A DNA stretch of 64,000 nucleotides from 66-474 sp050737995 (GTDB lineage Bacteria > Pseudomonadota > Gammaproteobacteria > Xanthomonadales > Rhodanobacteraceae), in assembly GCA_050737995.1 (NCBI GenBank), contig JBOHYR010000141.1, positions 1 to 64,000 of the forward strand, read 5' to 3'. The position numbers and the translations under genes are program-made. The notes beneath the pieces were generated by a model that saw nothing but the letters and a program-made list of their open reading frames with translations, did not search any database and was not told the origin of the DNA. Positions 26,210 to 35,033 of the stretch are shown piece after piece; position 1 is the first letter of the stretch; every line of letters begins with the position of its first letter.

Positions 26210-27532
26210 TCAGATACCCAGCAGCATCCTGTGCGGGTTCTCGAGTTGGTTCTTGATGTCCACCAGGAACAGCACCGCGTCCTTGCCATCGACGATGCGG
26301 TGGTCGTAGCTGATCGCGATGTACATCATCGGTGCCGCAGCCACCTGCCCGTTCTCGACCACGGCGCGTTCCTTGATGGTGTGCATCCCGAGGATGCCGC
26401 TTTGCGGCGGATTCACGATCGGCGTCGAGAACAATGAGCCGAAGGTACCGCCATTGGTGATGGTGAAGGTGCCGCCCTGCAGGTCGTCGAGTGTCAGCGC
26501 GCCCTCGCGTGCCTTCTTCGCGAAGGTCGCGATGGCCTTCTCGATATCCGCGAAACCCATGTCCTGCGCGTCGCGCAACACCGGCGTCACCAGGCCCCGT
26601 TCGGTCGCGACTGCGATCGAGATGTCCTGATAGCCGTGGTAGATGACGTCGTTGCCGTCGACCGAAGCATTGACCACCGGATAGCGTTTCAGCGCCTCAC
26701 AGGCGGCCTTGACGAAGAAACTCATGTAGCCGAGCTTGATCCCGTTGGCTTTCTCGAACTGTTCGCCGAGCTGCTTGCGCATGGCGACGACCTTCGCAAG
26801 GTTGACCTCGTTGGACGAGGTCAGCATCGCGATCGAGTTCTTCGACTGCATCAGGCGTTCGGCGATGCGCGCGCGCATGCGCGTCATCGGCACGCGCTCT
26901 TCAGGGCGGGAGCCGGGTGCAGGCACCCGAGCTGATGCTGGCGTAGACGTGCCGGCCGATGTGGATGCGCTCCTGGCGTAGCTGACGACATCTTCCTTGG
27001 TCACGCGGCTGCCACGACCGGTACCCTGGACGCGGGACACGTCGATGTCTTTTTCGGACGCGACCCTGCGTGCCGCTGGCGACAGGTCGTCTTGACTTCC
27101 CTCCGGCTTGCCGGATGCGGACTTGTCGCCATCGGATTTGGATCGGTCGGACCCGGCCTTGCTCGCCTCGTCCCTGCTCATGACAGGACGTGCGGCTTTG
27201 TCGGCTTTCCTCGCTTCGCTCTTCTGCGATTCGGATTGCTCGGGCTCCTGCTCCTTGTCCTCTTTCGACTCGGACTTGGACGGGGGCGCCGCGCCGCCTT
27301 CCTCCAGGATCGCGATCACGTCCTGGCTGTTGACGGTATCGCCGGTCTCGTGGCGGATTTCCTTGAGCACGCCGTCGGCGGGAGCGGGAACTTCCAGCAC
27401 GACCTTGTCGGTTTCGAGATCGACCAGATTCTCGTCGCGTTTGACCACATCACCAGGCTTCTTGTGCCACGCGGCGATGGTGGCGTCGCTGACGGATTCG
27501 GGAAGTACAGGAACCTTGACTTCGGTCGACAT
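26210..27532 (-). CDS. sucB: Dihydrolipoyllysine succinyltransferase (E2 of 2-oxoglutarate dehydrogenase)
   Basis: 440 residues. Lipoyl domain at 1-77 with the lipoylated Lys43 in LETDKVVLEV; E3/E1-binding domain SPAARRVASEKDIDVSRVQG; C-terminal acyltransferase core with SYDHRIVDGKDAV near the end. Transfers the succinyl group to CoA. The linker after the lipoyl domain (about 79-140) is unusually rich in Ser, Lys, Glu and Asp instead of the common Ala/Pro type. The ATG at 27532 follows AAGGA; 25 further in-frame codons upstream come from the repeat at 27566-27677. Middle gene of sucA-sucB-lpdA. Confidence 0.95.
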   Translation of the reverse strand: MSTEVKVPVLPESVSDATIAAWHKKPGDVVKRDENLVDLETDKVVLEVPAPADGVLKEIRHETGDTVNSQDVIAILEEGGAAPPSKSESKEDKEQEPEQSESQKSEARKADKAARPVMSRDEASKAGSDRSKSDGDKSASGKPEGSQDDLSPAARRVASEKDIDVSRVQGTGRGSRVTKEDVVSYARSASTSAGTSTPASARVPAPGSRPEERVPMTRMRARIAERLMQSKNSIAMLTSSNEVNLAKVVAMRKQLGEQFEKANGIKLGYMSFFVKAACEALKRYPVVNASVDGNDVIYHGYQDISIAVATERGLVTPVLRDAQDMGFADIEKAIATFAKKAREGALTLDDLQGGTFTITNGGTFGSLFSTPIVNPPQSGILGMHTIKERAVVENGQVAAAPMMYIAISYDHRIVDGKDAVLFLVDIKNQLENPHRMLLGI

Positions 27533-27565
27533 GATTTGTCCTTGATCCTTTGATATCTCATTTAC

Positions 27566-27677
27566 CGTCATCCCGGGGCCGCGCGAAGCGCGGAACCCGG
27601 AATCCACTTTTTGATTTTATCTTCAGTTGCCGTTGAACCTTGAATCCAAATGGGTCCCGGCGTTCGCCGGGATGACG
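27566..27677. repeat. MITE-like composite palindromic repeat (family A) between sucA and sucB
   Basis: 112 bp bounded by the inverted termini CGTCATCCCGG (27566-27576) and CCGGGATGACG (27667-27677). Each end carries its own inner stem, one closing with CCGGAATCC and one around CGTTCGC. It is non-coding and lies in the 204-nt spacer inside the operon, so it is transcribed. Confidence 0.8.
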
Positions 27678-27736
27678 AAACAAACCCCTTGGGTTCAGGG
27701 GTGGAAGCGCGCCATGCGCATCCAGCAGTACGAATC

Positions 27737-30580
27737 TTATTCAATCGAATGATTGTCGCCGGCCGGCTCGGCGAGCGCTTGCAGCACCAGAGCGTGTTGT
27801 TCGGTGACATGCGTGTTGTAGTGGCCGCACGCCGGCGCAGGAGAGCGGGTCCGACCGGCATAGTGCAGGCTGTGATGACCATCCGCGCAGGCTTGCAAAT
27901 GGTGGCGAATCTGGAACCATGCGCCCTGGTTCATCGGCTCTTCCTGGCACCAGATTATTTCCTTCGACGCCGGATATTTGTCGAGCTCCGCGCTGACCTC
28001 GGTGCGCGGAAATGGATACAACTGTTCGACGCGCACGATGGCAACGTCCTTCATTTTTTGCTTTTCGGCGGCCTCGAACAGGTCGTAGTAGACCTTGCCC
28101 GAACACAGCACCACACGCTTGATCTTCTTGTTGTCATTGTCGCGCTGGTCAGGTATCACGAGATGGAAATGGCCGTTTTCGAGATCGCCCAGCGCAGACA
28201 CGGCCAACTTGTGGCGCAGCAGCGATTTCGGCGTCAGTGCCACCAATGGCTTGCGGCAATCGCGCAGCATTTGCCGGCGCAGCATGTGGAACATCTGCGA
28301 GGGCGTGGTCGGCACGCACACCTGCATGTTGTCCATTGCACACAGTTGCAGATAACGCTCGAGGCGCGCCGAGGAATGTTCCGGGCCCTGACCTTCGTAG
28401 CCGTGCGGCAGCAGCAGCACCAGTCCGCACAGACGACCCCACTTGGCTTCGCCCGACGAGATGAATTGGTCGATCACGACCTGGGCGCCATTCGCGAAGT
28501 CGCCGAATTGCGCTTCCCAGACCGTCAGGGTGTCGGGATCGGCGGTGGCGAAGCCGTATTCGAAAGCCATCACGGCCAGTTCTGAAAGGAGCGAATCGAT
28601 CACCTCGACAGCGATATCCTCGCGCACATGCGCGAGCGGGGTGTAAACCTCACCGGTCTTCTGGTCGTGCAGTTCGGCGTGGCGGTGGAAGAATGTTCCA
28701 CGTGGCGTGTCCTGGCCGACCAGACGCAACGCGCATCCCTCATCGATCAGGGTGGCGTAGGCGAGGTTCTCGGCGTAACCCCAGTCGAGCGGCAGCTCGC
28801 CCTCGGCCATCTTGCGGCGGTCGGCGTAAATCTTGGCGACTCGCGATTGCAGGGTGACGTTTTCGGGCCACACGAGTATCCGGGCCGCGAGTTCATTAAG
28901 GCGCTTGCGCGCGACTCCGGTTTTGACCGGTTGCGCCAAGTCGCCAGCGGTGAAACGGGTCCAGTCGACGGCGAATTTCTGGGTACCGGGCGGCGCCAGC
29001 TCCGTGACCGGCTTGCCGGCGTCGAGCTTGGCGCGATAGTCCTCGAACAGTTTTTGGGCGTAGTCGTCGGCGATCAGCTCCTGTTCGACCAGCCGTTCGG
29101 CGTACACCTCGCGCGTTGGCCGCAACTGCTTGATCACGTCGTACATGATCGGCTGGGTGGCGGAGGGTTCGTCGGCCTCGTTGTGGCCGTGGCGGCGATA
29201 GCAGACAAGGTCGACTACCACGTCCTTGTGGAACTGCTGGCGGAAATCGAACGCCAGCCGTGTACATTGCAGAACGGCCTCGGGGTCGTCGCCATTCACG
29301 TGCAGTACCGGCGCGTTCACCATCTTGGCGACATCCGTGCAGTACAGCGTGCTGCGGCCATCCTCGGCATCGGTGGTGAAACCGATCTGGTTGTTGACCA
29401 CTATGTGGACGGTGCCGCCGACGCCGAATCCACGCGTCTGCGACATGTTCAGCAGTTCCATGTTGACGCCCTGGCCCGACAACGCCGCGTCGCCGTGGAT
29501 GAGGACCGGCAATACGTGTTCGTGCGAGCCGTCGTGGGCGCGGATCTGGCGTGCGCGCACCGACCCCTCGACCACTGGGTTCACGATTTCCAGGTGCGAC
29601 GGGTTGAACGCCAACGCTACGTGGATATTGCCCGCCGGTGCGGCGATGTCGGCCGAAAAGCCCAAGTGGTACTTCACATCGCCCGAGCGCGCCGGATCGT
29701 CCGGTTGATCGTGCTTGCCCTCGAATTCAGCGAACAGTTGCTGAGGCGGTTTGCCGAGGATATTGACCAGCACGTTGAGGCGGCCGCGATGAGCCATGCC
29801 GATTACCAATTCGTGCACGCCGTCGTCGGCCGCGCAACGCACCAAGTCGTCCAGCAGCGGGATCAGGCTGTCGCCGCCCTCCAGCGAGAAACGCTTCTGG
29901 CCGACGTATTTGGTGTGGAGATACCTTTCCAACCCGTCCGCAGAAGTGAGCTTGGCCAGCACCCGCTTTCGGGTAGCCTCATCGAGGCCGGCATTGCCGC
30001 TCGCCTGTTCCAGTCGGTCGTAGATCCAGCGCCGCTGGGTGTGGTCGCTGATGTGCATGAACTCGGCGCCGATGCTGTCGACATAGGTACGGCACAGGCG
30101 TTCGTGCAAGTCACGAAGTTTCATGCGCTTGCCGCCACCCGCGAAGGTGCCACAGTCGAATTCCGTGTCGAGGTCGGCGTCGGATAATCCGTGGAAGGGC
30201 AAATCCAGGTCCGGCGCTGGCCGTTTGGGCGCGATTGCCAGCGGATCGAGATCCGCGGCGAGGTGGCCGCGCGAACGGTACGCGGTCAGGAATCGCAGCA
30301 CCCCGGCCTGTTTGCGGGCGTGCGCGTCGTCGACAGGCGCTCGGCGCATCCCGCCGCGTCCCTGTGCCTCGACAATGCGCGCGATGGCGTCTGAATGCGG
30401 CGTATCGCCTGCGCCGTGCAAGCTCTGGAACCAGGTTCGCCAGGCGGACCCAACGGACTGCGGATCGCGCAGCCAGTCTTCGTACAGTTGATCGAGATAG
30501 GCGGCGTTGCCGCCGCCGAACTGGGACGTATCTGCCAATTGTCGCAACAAACTGCCGCCGTCGCTCACGATTGTCACCAC
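27737..30580 (-). CDS. sucA: 2-oxoglutarate dehydrogenase E1 component
   Basis: 947 residues, the usual size. TPP-dependent decarboxylation of 2-oxoglutarate. Key stretches: the N-terminal YLDQLYEDWLRDPQSV involved in E2 contact, MAHRGRLNVLVN, FNPSHLEIVNPVVEGSVRA, the TPP motif with VVDLVCYRRHGHNEADEP, and LLLPHGYEGQGPEHSSAR. The end ACGHYNTHVTEQHALV is also conserved. I accept the GTG at 30580 (MVTIVSDGGSLL). A perfect TATAAT lies 54 nt upstream. First gene of the sucA-sucB-lpdA operon. succinyl-CoA synthetase genes are not in the window. Confidence 0.96.
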   Translation of the reverse strand: MVTIVSDGGSLLRQLADTSQFGGGNAAYLDQLYEDWLRDPQSVGSAWRTWFQSLHGAGDTPHSDAIARIVEAQGRGGMRRAPVDDAHARKQAGVLRFLTAYRSRGHLAADLDPLAIAPKRPAPDLDLPFHGLSDADLDTEFDCGTFAGGGKRMKLRDLHERLCRTYVDSIGAEFMHISDHTQRRWIYDRLEQASGNAGLDEATRKRVLAKLTSADGLERYLHTKYVGQKRFSLEGGDSLIPLLDDLVRCAADDGVHELVIGMAHRGRLNVLVNILGKPPQQLFAEFEGKHDQPDDPARSGDVKYHLGFSADIAAPAGNIHVALAFNPSHLEIVNPVVEGSVRARQIRAHDGSHEHVLPVLIHGDAALSGQGVNMELLNMSQTRGFGVGGTVHIVVNNQIGFTTDAEDGRSTLYCTDVAKMVNAPVLHVNGDDPEAVLQCTRLAFDFRQQFHKDVVVDLVCYRRHGHNEADEPSATQPIMYDVIKQLRPTREVYAERLVEQELIADDYAQKLFEDYRAKLDAGKPVTELAPPGTQKFAVDWTRFTAGDLAQPVKTGVARKRLNELAARILVWPENVTLQSRVAKIYADRRKMAEGELPLDWGYAENLAYATLIDEGCALRLVGQDTPRGTFFHRHAELHDQKTGEVYTPLAHVREDIAVEVIDSLLSELAVMAFEYGFATADPDTLTVWEAQFGDFANGAQVVIDQFISSGEAKWGRLCGLVLLLPHGYEGQGPEHSSARLERYLQLCAMDNMQVCVPTTPSQMFHMLRRQMLRDCRKPLVALTPKSLLRHKLAVSALGDLENGHFHLVIPDQRDNDNKKIKRVVLCSGKVYYDLFEAAEKQKMKDVAIVRVEQLYPFPRTEVSAELDKYPASKEIIWCQEEPMNQGAWFQIRHHLQACADGHHSLHYAGRTRSPAPACGHYNTHVTEQHALVLQALAEPAGDNHSIE

Positions 30581-30633
30581 GAAAGGGTTGGGTGCGGGCG
30601 CGACGAAGCTCGCGATGTGCCCGCGAACACCGA

Positions 30634-30639
30634 ATTATA
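30634..30639 (-). promoter_or_regulatory. -10 box of the sucABlpd promoter
   Basis: A perfect TATAAT on the minus strand, 54 nt upstream of the sucA GTG. The -35 region is weak, so an activator may be needed. This is the only good -10 in the gap between sucA and the GNAT gene. Confidence 0.5.
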
Positions 30640-30689
30640 ACGGTTTCATGTTGCAGTGCGGGATTTCACACGGCTCGCGAGGATGGCAT

Positions 30690-31655
30690 TCAGATACCGA
30701 GCGTGCGCAGTTCGGGCCAGGGTTCCGAGCGGTTCCACACGTCCTCGAATACCCGCATCAATTCTGCGTGGCGGCCCGGTGCGTAGGTCGACCCTGTTGC
30801 GCCCATTTCGTATTCGACCGGGCGGAACAGATAGCCTTGGGTATCCACACACATGAACGCGGAGGGGAATTTCAGGTCCGCCGGCTCGACGGGGCGGCGC
30901 AATTCGATCACGCTGGAGAGTCGCTGGGCGAGCTCGAGCAACCGTGTGCCCTCGTTGAGCGCACGGGTGAGGTCCTGCGCGATCATGCGAATGGACGCGC
31001 CGCGGCCGGAGATGGCCAGTCGCCGCAACTCGACCAGACAGGCCGTGTCGTTGAGCAGCAGGGGGTGTAGTTCGCGTACGAACACGCAGATGCTGTGCTT
31101 GGTGCCTGCCAAAAGCGTCCTGGTGACCGCGATGAGTTGCTCGCGGGTGGTGGCTTTCAGAGGAACCGGTTCTGGCGCGGAAGGCAGCGGCGGACGCACC
31201 GGTTCGGCCCTCGTGTCAAGCTTGCGCAGCATGCGTAGATGCGGAATCCCGGCTTCCTCGAACTCGTCGCCTTCTCCCTCGAACCCATGATGCTGGTAGA
31301 AAGGGACCGCGTCGCGCTGTGCGTGCATTGTTACCGTGCCGAGTTTGCGTGTTCGCGCCAAATCGATCAGGGCGTGCAGCAGCATCGTGCCGACGCCGCG
31401 GCCGCGCCAGTCGCGCAGAACCGCCATGCGGCCTATCTGCCCTTCGGGCGCCAGCCTCCCGGTACCGATGGACGTTCCATCCAGCGACCGTGCCAATACG
31501 TGCGCGCTGCGCGAATCGTCGTCGTCGCGATCGAGATCCGGCGGGACGCGCTGCTCGAGGACGAAAACATCTTCGCGCACACGGAGCAAAGCCTCGCGAT
31601 CGGACGCGTTTGTCCAGTCGCACACTTCAACGTGGAAGTTGGCGGGAATAACCAT
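30690..31655 (-). CDS. GNAT N-acetyltransferase fused to a C-terminal domain of unknown function
   Basis: 321 residues. The N-terminal ~145 residues are a GNAT domain with the acetyl-CoA signature WRGRGVGTMLLHALIDLA and FYQHHGFEGEGDEFEEAGIPHLRM, the ElaA-like order. After a Pro-rich linker (about 150-165) comes a second ~155-residue domain (ATTREQLIAVTRTLLAGTKHSICVF...). It resembles the DUF7931-type domains that follow GNATs in related bacteria; that assignment is tentative. The substrate is unknown. It shares orientation with roxA upstream, 60 nt away, and may be cotranscribed with it. Confidence 0.82.
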   Translation of the reverse strand: MVIPANFHVEVCDWTNASDREALLRVREDVFVLEQRVPPDLDRDDDDSRSAHVLARSLDGTSIGTGRLAPEGQIGRMAVLRDWRGRGVGTMLLHALIDLARTRKLGTVTMHAQRDAVPFYQHHGFEGEGDEFEEAGIPHLRMLRKLDTRAEPVRPPLPSAPEPVPLKATTREQLIAVTRTLLAGTKHSICVFVRELHPLLLNDTACLVELRRLAISGRGASIRMIAQDLTRALNEGTRLLELAQRLSSVIELRRPVEPADLKFPSAFMCVDTQGYLFRPVEYEMGATGSTYAPGRHAELMRVFEDVWNRSEPWPELRTLGI

Positions 31656-31715
31656 GCCTTGCTGCTCCCTCCGGGCGTTCGGCTGGTCGGAAATGTCCGC
31701 AGATTGTAGGCCAGT

Positions 31716-33044
31716 TCAGCGGTGCCTGTATGTGACGTGGCCGGCATTGATCAGTTTGACCAGCAACGCAATGCCACGCGACGGTTGGGGCAATTTCGCA
31801 AGATCCGCACCGTCGAATACGCGACCTCCCGAAGCGAGTACCCGGGCCCACCCAACCGGTGCGTCAAGGGCGGTGCCTGCAACGTAGATTCGTGCGTCGC
31901 GACCCTTGCGACGCCAGGCGAAGCGGCTCCACGGGTCACGCCGAAGACGCAATTGCGGCAACCGGTCTGCAATCGCCGCGCTGTCGACCGGCCGTTTGCG
32001 CGGCAGCGCCACCTGCGCGCAGCGATAACGCGTGACGAAGCTGCCGAACCAGTCCGTGAAGGCGTCGTCATCCAGTGTGGCGCTGGTCGGGCCGAGCGTG
32101 CGCCGCACGCGCCGCAGCGCGGCGTTGTCGATCTCGCCGGGTGCCGTGGCGGGGACAAGATCCGGGTCGGAATAACGTTGCGATTCGGGCAGCGCCTCCG
32201 CCAGGTGTTCGGTGAAGTCGAGCAGCAATTCCGATGCCGCAGGTGCGCGCATGCCGATCGAAAACGTCATGCATTCGCCGACCGCCGTGCCGTCGTGCGG
32301 GATACCGGGCGGCAGATACAGCATATCTCCGGGGTCCAGTATCCATTCGTGGGTCGGATTGAATTCGCGCAGCAGCTTCAGATCGACGTCCTCGCGAAAT
32401 GCCGTCGGGGGGTCGAGGCGGGTGTCGATAGCCCAGCGCCGTCGTCCGAGCCCCTGCAACAGGAACACGTCGTATTGGTCGACGTGTGCACCGACTCCGC
32501 CGCCATCGACCGCGTAGCTCACCATCACATCGTCCACGCGCCAGTTCGGAATGAACATGAAGCCATCCAGCAGCGCAGCCGTGTCGGCGTCCCACTTGTC
32601 GGCGTCCTGCACCAGCAACGTCCAGCGCGAGTTCGGCAATTTCGCGAAGGTATCGTCGTCGAAGGGGCCGGTGCGAACGGACCAACCATCGTGCTTTTGT
32701 AGACGGCCCGCGGCTGACTTTCTTCGATTTTCTTGCCGGGGCGGCGCGTAGTGCTGAACTCGGATTCCATCGTTCCTTCCCGCCGACGAACTGGATTCCG
32801 GATCGCCGCTACGCGGCGCCCGGGATGACGACGGGGACGGTGTGCGCAAGACTATCCGTGCCAGTGCGCCATCCATGCACGCAAGTCCAGCCAATTCGTC
32901 CGGCGCCATTGAAGACGCGAAATCCGGAAACGCATTGCGTACCAGCAACGGACGTTCCTGCCAGTAATCGCGCAGAAAACGCGCGGCCGGCATGCCGAGC
33001 ATCTGGCGGCGGGTGGCGCTGACTTCGATAGGCGGAATCTTCAT
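31716..33044 (-). CDS. roxA: Ribosomal oxygenase (L16 arginine 3-hydroxylase type) with an in-frame repeat insertion
   Basis: 442 residues. A JmjC-type 2-oxoglutarate/Fe(II) oxygenase of the YcfD/RoxA family, which hydroxylates an arginine of ribosomal protein L16. Fe ligands: His187 and Asp189 (GAHVDQYDVFLLQG) and His250 (GIPHDGTAVGE). LPPGIPHD and DPGDMLYLP are conserved. The distance between the first and last ligands is close to that in E. coli YcfD, but the first ligand is displaced by about 62 residues. Roughly 50 of these come from residues 68-117, a Ser/Arg-rich stretch encoded by a palindromic repeat. The frame stays open across it. I chose the ATG at 33044 over the GTG at 33050. Whether the enzyme still works cannot be told from sequence. 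Confidence 0.85.
   Translation of the reverse strand: MKIPPIEVSATRRQMLGMPAARFLRDYWQERPLLVRNAFPDFASSMAPDELAGLACMDGALARIVLRTPSPSSSRAPRSGDPESSSSAGRNDGIRVQHYAPPRQENRRKSAAGRLQKHDGWSVRTGPFDDDTFAKLPNSRWTLLVQDADKWDADTAALLDGFMFIPNWRVDDVMVSYAVDGGGVGAHVDQYDVFLLQGLGRRRWAIDTRLDPPTAFREDVDLKLLREFNPTHEWILDPGDMLYLPPGIPHDGTAVGECMTFSIGMRAPAASELLLDFTEHLAEALPESQRYSDPDLVPATAPGEIDNAALRRVRRTLGPTSATLDDDAFTDWFGSFVTRYRCAQVALPRKRPVDSAAIADRLPQLRLRRDPWSRFAWRRKGRDARIYVAGTALDAPVGWARVLASGGRVFDGADLAKLPQPSRGIALLVKLINAGHVTYRHR
32694..32843. repeat. Family A palindromic repeat inside the roxA coding sequence
   Basis: The segment contains GGATTCCGG, an inner stem CGCCGC...GCGGCG and CCGGGATGACGA, matching in reverse the pattern of the intergenic copy at 27566. 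The left portion (TCGTTCCTTCCCGCC) looks like a decayed second end. It keeps the reading frame and adds about 50 residues with no counterpart in the oxygenase family. Confidence 0.7.
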
Positions 33045-33089
33045 CAGCACTGTTTAGCAGATGCAGGGCGCGTCGCGCCATCCTGTCTG

Positions 33090-34886
33090 TCATGAGGACG
33101 ATGGGACAGGCTTGCCGGCCAAGTTGGCATCGTGTGTCGGTGCGCTGGTGGCCGGTTTCGTCCCGAATTCCGGCAGTCCGATCTTTTTGGCGAACGCGAC
33201 GAATCGCGGATCGTCGTGGTAAGGCTTCAGAAACGGGTCGCCCAGCAGGTGTTGTAAACCCGGGTCGCGGATGGCCCAGGCGTATTCCAGCCATTTGAAC
33301 ATGTTGTCGGGATCCTTGCGCAGTGCGTACACCTCGGCGATCTGGAAGGCTGCAGAGCCGTTGCCGAGCTCGATAAGCGTACGCAGCGCCGTGTCGGCGG
33401 CGGCGCGGTTGTTGCCGATCTGCAGTGACAATGCCACGCCGTAATCGCGCCAGATCCCGGCCGGAATGTGCTGCGTGGTTTTCAGTGCGGCCTTGGCATC
33501 GCCACCCTGTACCTCGATCAACAATAGTTCCATGTACGTGGGCCATCGGCCCGGCCGCATCGCGATTCCCGTACGTTGCGCCGTTTCAGCTTTATCGAAT
33601 TTACCCGCTTTCGAGAATTCGCGAGCGCGCATGAACCAGTATTCCGGATTTTTCGGATTTCTCGCGAGCGTCGCCATTGTGGTCGGCGCATTGGGTTCGA
33701 GTTGGTGCGCACGCTGCAACTCCTTGCGGGCGTCTGCGAAATCGAGCTGGCCGCGCAACAGTACCAGGGCGCGCGACACATGTCCGGCAGCGAGGTCGGG
33801 GTCCAGCGCGATCGCGGTGTTCGCCGCGGCCATCGATTTGGCGTATGCCTCGTGCATCTTTGTCCCCTGCAGAAATTCCTCGCCCAGCACAGACCAGTCA
33901 TTCGACAGCGCGGCGTACGCTGCCGCGTAGTGTGGATCGATGCGGATTGCCTCCTCATTGGCTTTGACCGCGTCGTGCAGTTCCGCTTCATTGCCGGACT
34001 GGGATCTGCCACGCAGGAACGCGATGTAGGCGTCGAGGTTGCCGCCGGGGGGGCGGTCGCTTTGCACCACTGCACCGGCTGTCGTCAGCAGCTCGGCCTT
34101 CAATGCGCCGGCCACATCCCGGGTGATGTCGTCCTGCAGCTTGAACAGATCCTTGAACGGCCGATCGTAATGCTGCGACCAAACGATGCTGCCATCGGAT
34201 GCTCTGATGAGGGTGGTGCTGACGCGCACGGTATCGCCTACCCTCTGCACGCTACCTTCCAGCAGATTGGCCACGCCCAGCCTTCTGCCGATGATCGTGC
34301 TGTCCTCGTCACTGCCGCGGAACCGGAACGAAGCCTCGCGGCCCACCACTTTCAGTCCCGAGAACTGGGCCAGCGCGGTAATCAGGTCCTCCGACAGACC
34401 GTCCGAGAAATACTGCTCGTCCTTGTTGCCGCTTTCGTTTACCAACGGCAGCACCGCGATCGACTTGGCCGGAATCGGCTGCTGCGACCCCGCAGTTTCG
34501 GCGGCGCGGCGCGCGAAGCCCGAGCCCCTGTGCCAGACCAATGTATTGGTCAACAGAAGCACCACCGCGAGCGCAAGCACGCCGATGATGGCGAAGTCGA
34601 GTTTGCGACCGGTGGAGCGCGCGATCGAATCGCCTGATGCGATTTCGCTTTCACGTTTCAGTCCATGCGGTGTCAGTTCGTAGAACCACGCGAATGCTAC
34701 CCAGAATGGAAAGCCGATGATGCTGGCGATCACAAACCATCGCGTGATCCAGTCGGGCGCGCCGAAGGCCGGTGCCAGTTGCGCGATACCCTGGGCCAGT
34801 GCCCAGATTGCGCCGACGTACAGTACCGCCGCGCGCAACACGTTGCGGCGTTTCAGCTCGGCAAAGAACTCACGTGCCTTTGCCAC
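33090..34886 (-). CDS. TolB-like/TPR membrane protein (first of two paralogues)
   Basis: 598 residues. The N-terminus FFAELKRRNVLRAAVLYVGA begins a membrane segment, with further helices near 45-67 and 98-115. Next is a TolB-N/FlgO-like domain (PAKSIAVLPLVNESGNKDEQYFSDGLSEDLITAL... NLLEGSVQRVGDTVRVSTTLI). TPR repeats fill residues about 270-570. This architecture is often attached to adenylate-cyclase or DNA-binding N-termini; here only membrane helices precede it. A signalling or scaffold role is possible, but the function is unknown. It starts at a GTG and shares a leader hairpin with the paralogue at 53066-55249. Confidence 0.82.
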   Translation of the reverse strand: MAKAREFFAELKRRNVLRAAVLYVGAIWALAQGIAQLAPAFGAPDWITRWFVIASIIGFPFWVAFAWFYELTPHGLKRESEIASGDSIARSTGRKLDFAIIGVLALAVVLLLTNTLVWHRGSGFARRAAETAGSQQPIPAKSIAVLPLVNESGNKDEQYFSDGLSEDLITALAQFSGLKVVGREASFRFRGSDEDSTIIGRRLGVANLLEGSVQRVGDTVRVSTTLIRASDGSIVWSQHYDRPFKDLFKLQDDITRDVAGALKAELLTTAGAVVQSDRPPGGNLDAYIAFLRGRSQSGNEAELHDAVKANEEAIRIDPHYAAAYAALSNDWSVLGEEFLQGTKMHEAYAKSMAAANTAIALDPDLAAGHVSRALVLLRGQLDFADARKELQRAHQLEPNAPTTMATLARNPKNPEYWFMRAREFSKAGKFDKAETAQRTGIAMRPGRWPTYMELLLIEVQGGDAKAALKTTQHIPAGIWRDYGVALSLQIGNNRAAADTALRTLIELGNGSAAFQIAEVYALRKDPDNMFKWLEYAWAIRDPGLQHLLGDPFLKPYHDDPRFVAFAKKIGLPEFGTKPATSAPTHDANLAGKPVPSSS

Positions 34887-34922
34887 CCCGGGCCTCGCAT
34901 TCCCGCCGGCAACTGGCCGGCC
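34887..34922 (-). promoter_or_regulatory. Hairpin leader shared with the second TolB/TPR gene
   Basis: On the minus strand CCGGC-CAGTT-GCCGG (34906-34920) is followed by CGGGAAT and, 12 nt later, by the GTG start. The other paralogue has CCGGC-CAGCT-GTCGG, then GTGGGAAT, and a GTG at nearly the same distance. The change from C to T keeps a G-U pair, which hints that the RNA stem is what is conserved. Confidence 0.6.
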
Positions 34923-35033
34923 TCCGAAGTGGAGTGTCTGCTAAAGCGTTGTGAGGCGCAACCGGCGTGGCATACCGCACGCTTTCGCAGGCAAGAAACC
35001 AAGGGCTGCGTCTGCGGGGCCTGCGTGTTCGGC

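Noticed and set aside
28628..30187. A 519-codon open frame antisense to sucA
   Set aside because: Shadow of the strongly biased sucA codons; no domain and no ribosome-binding context.
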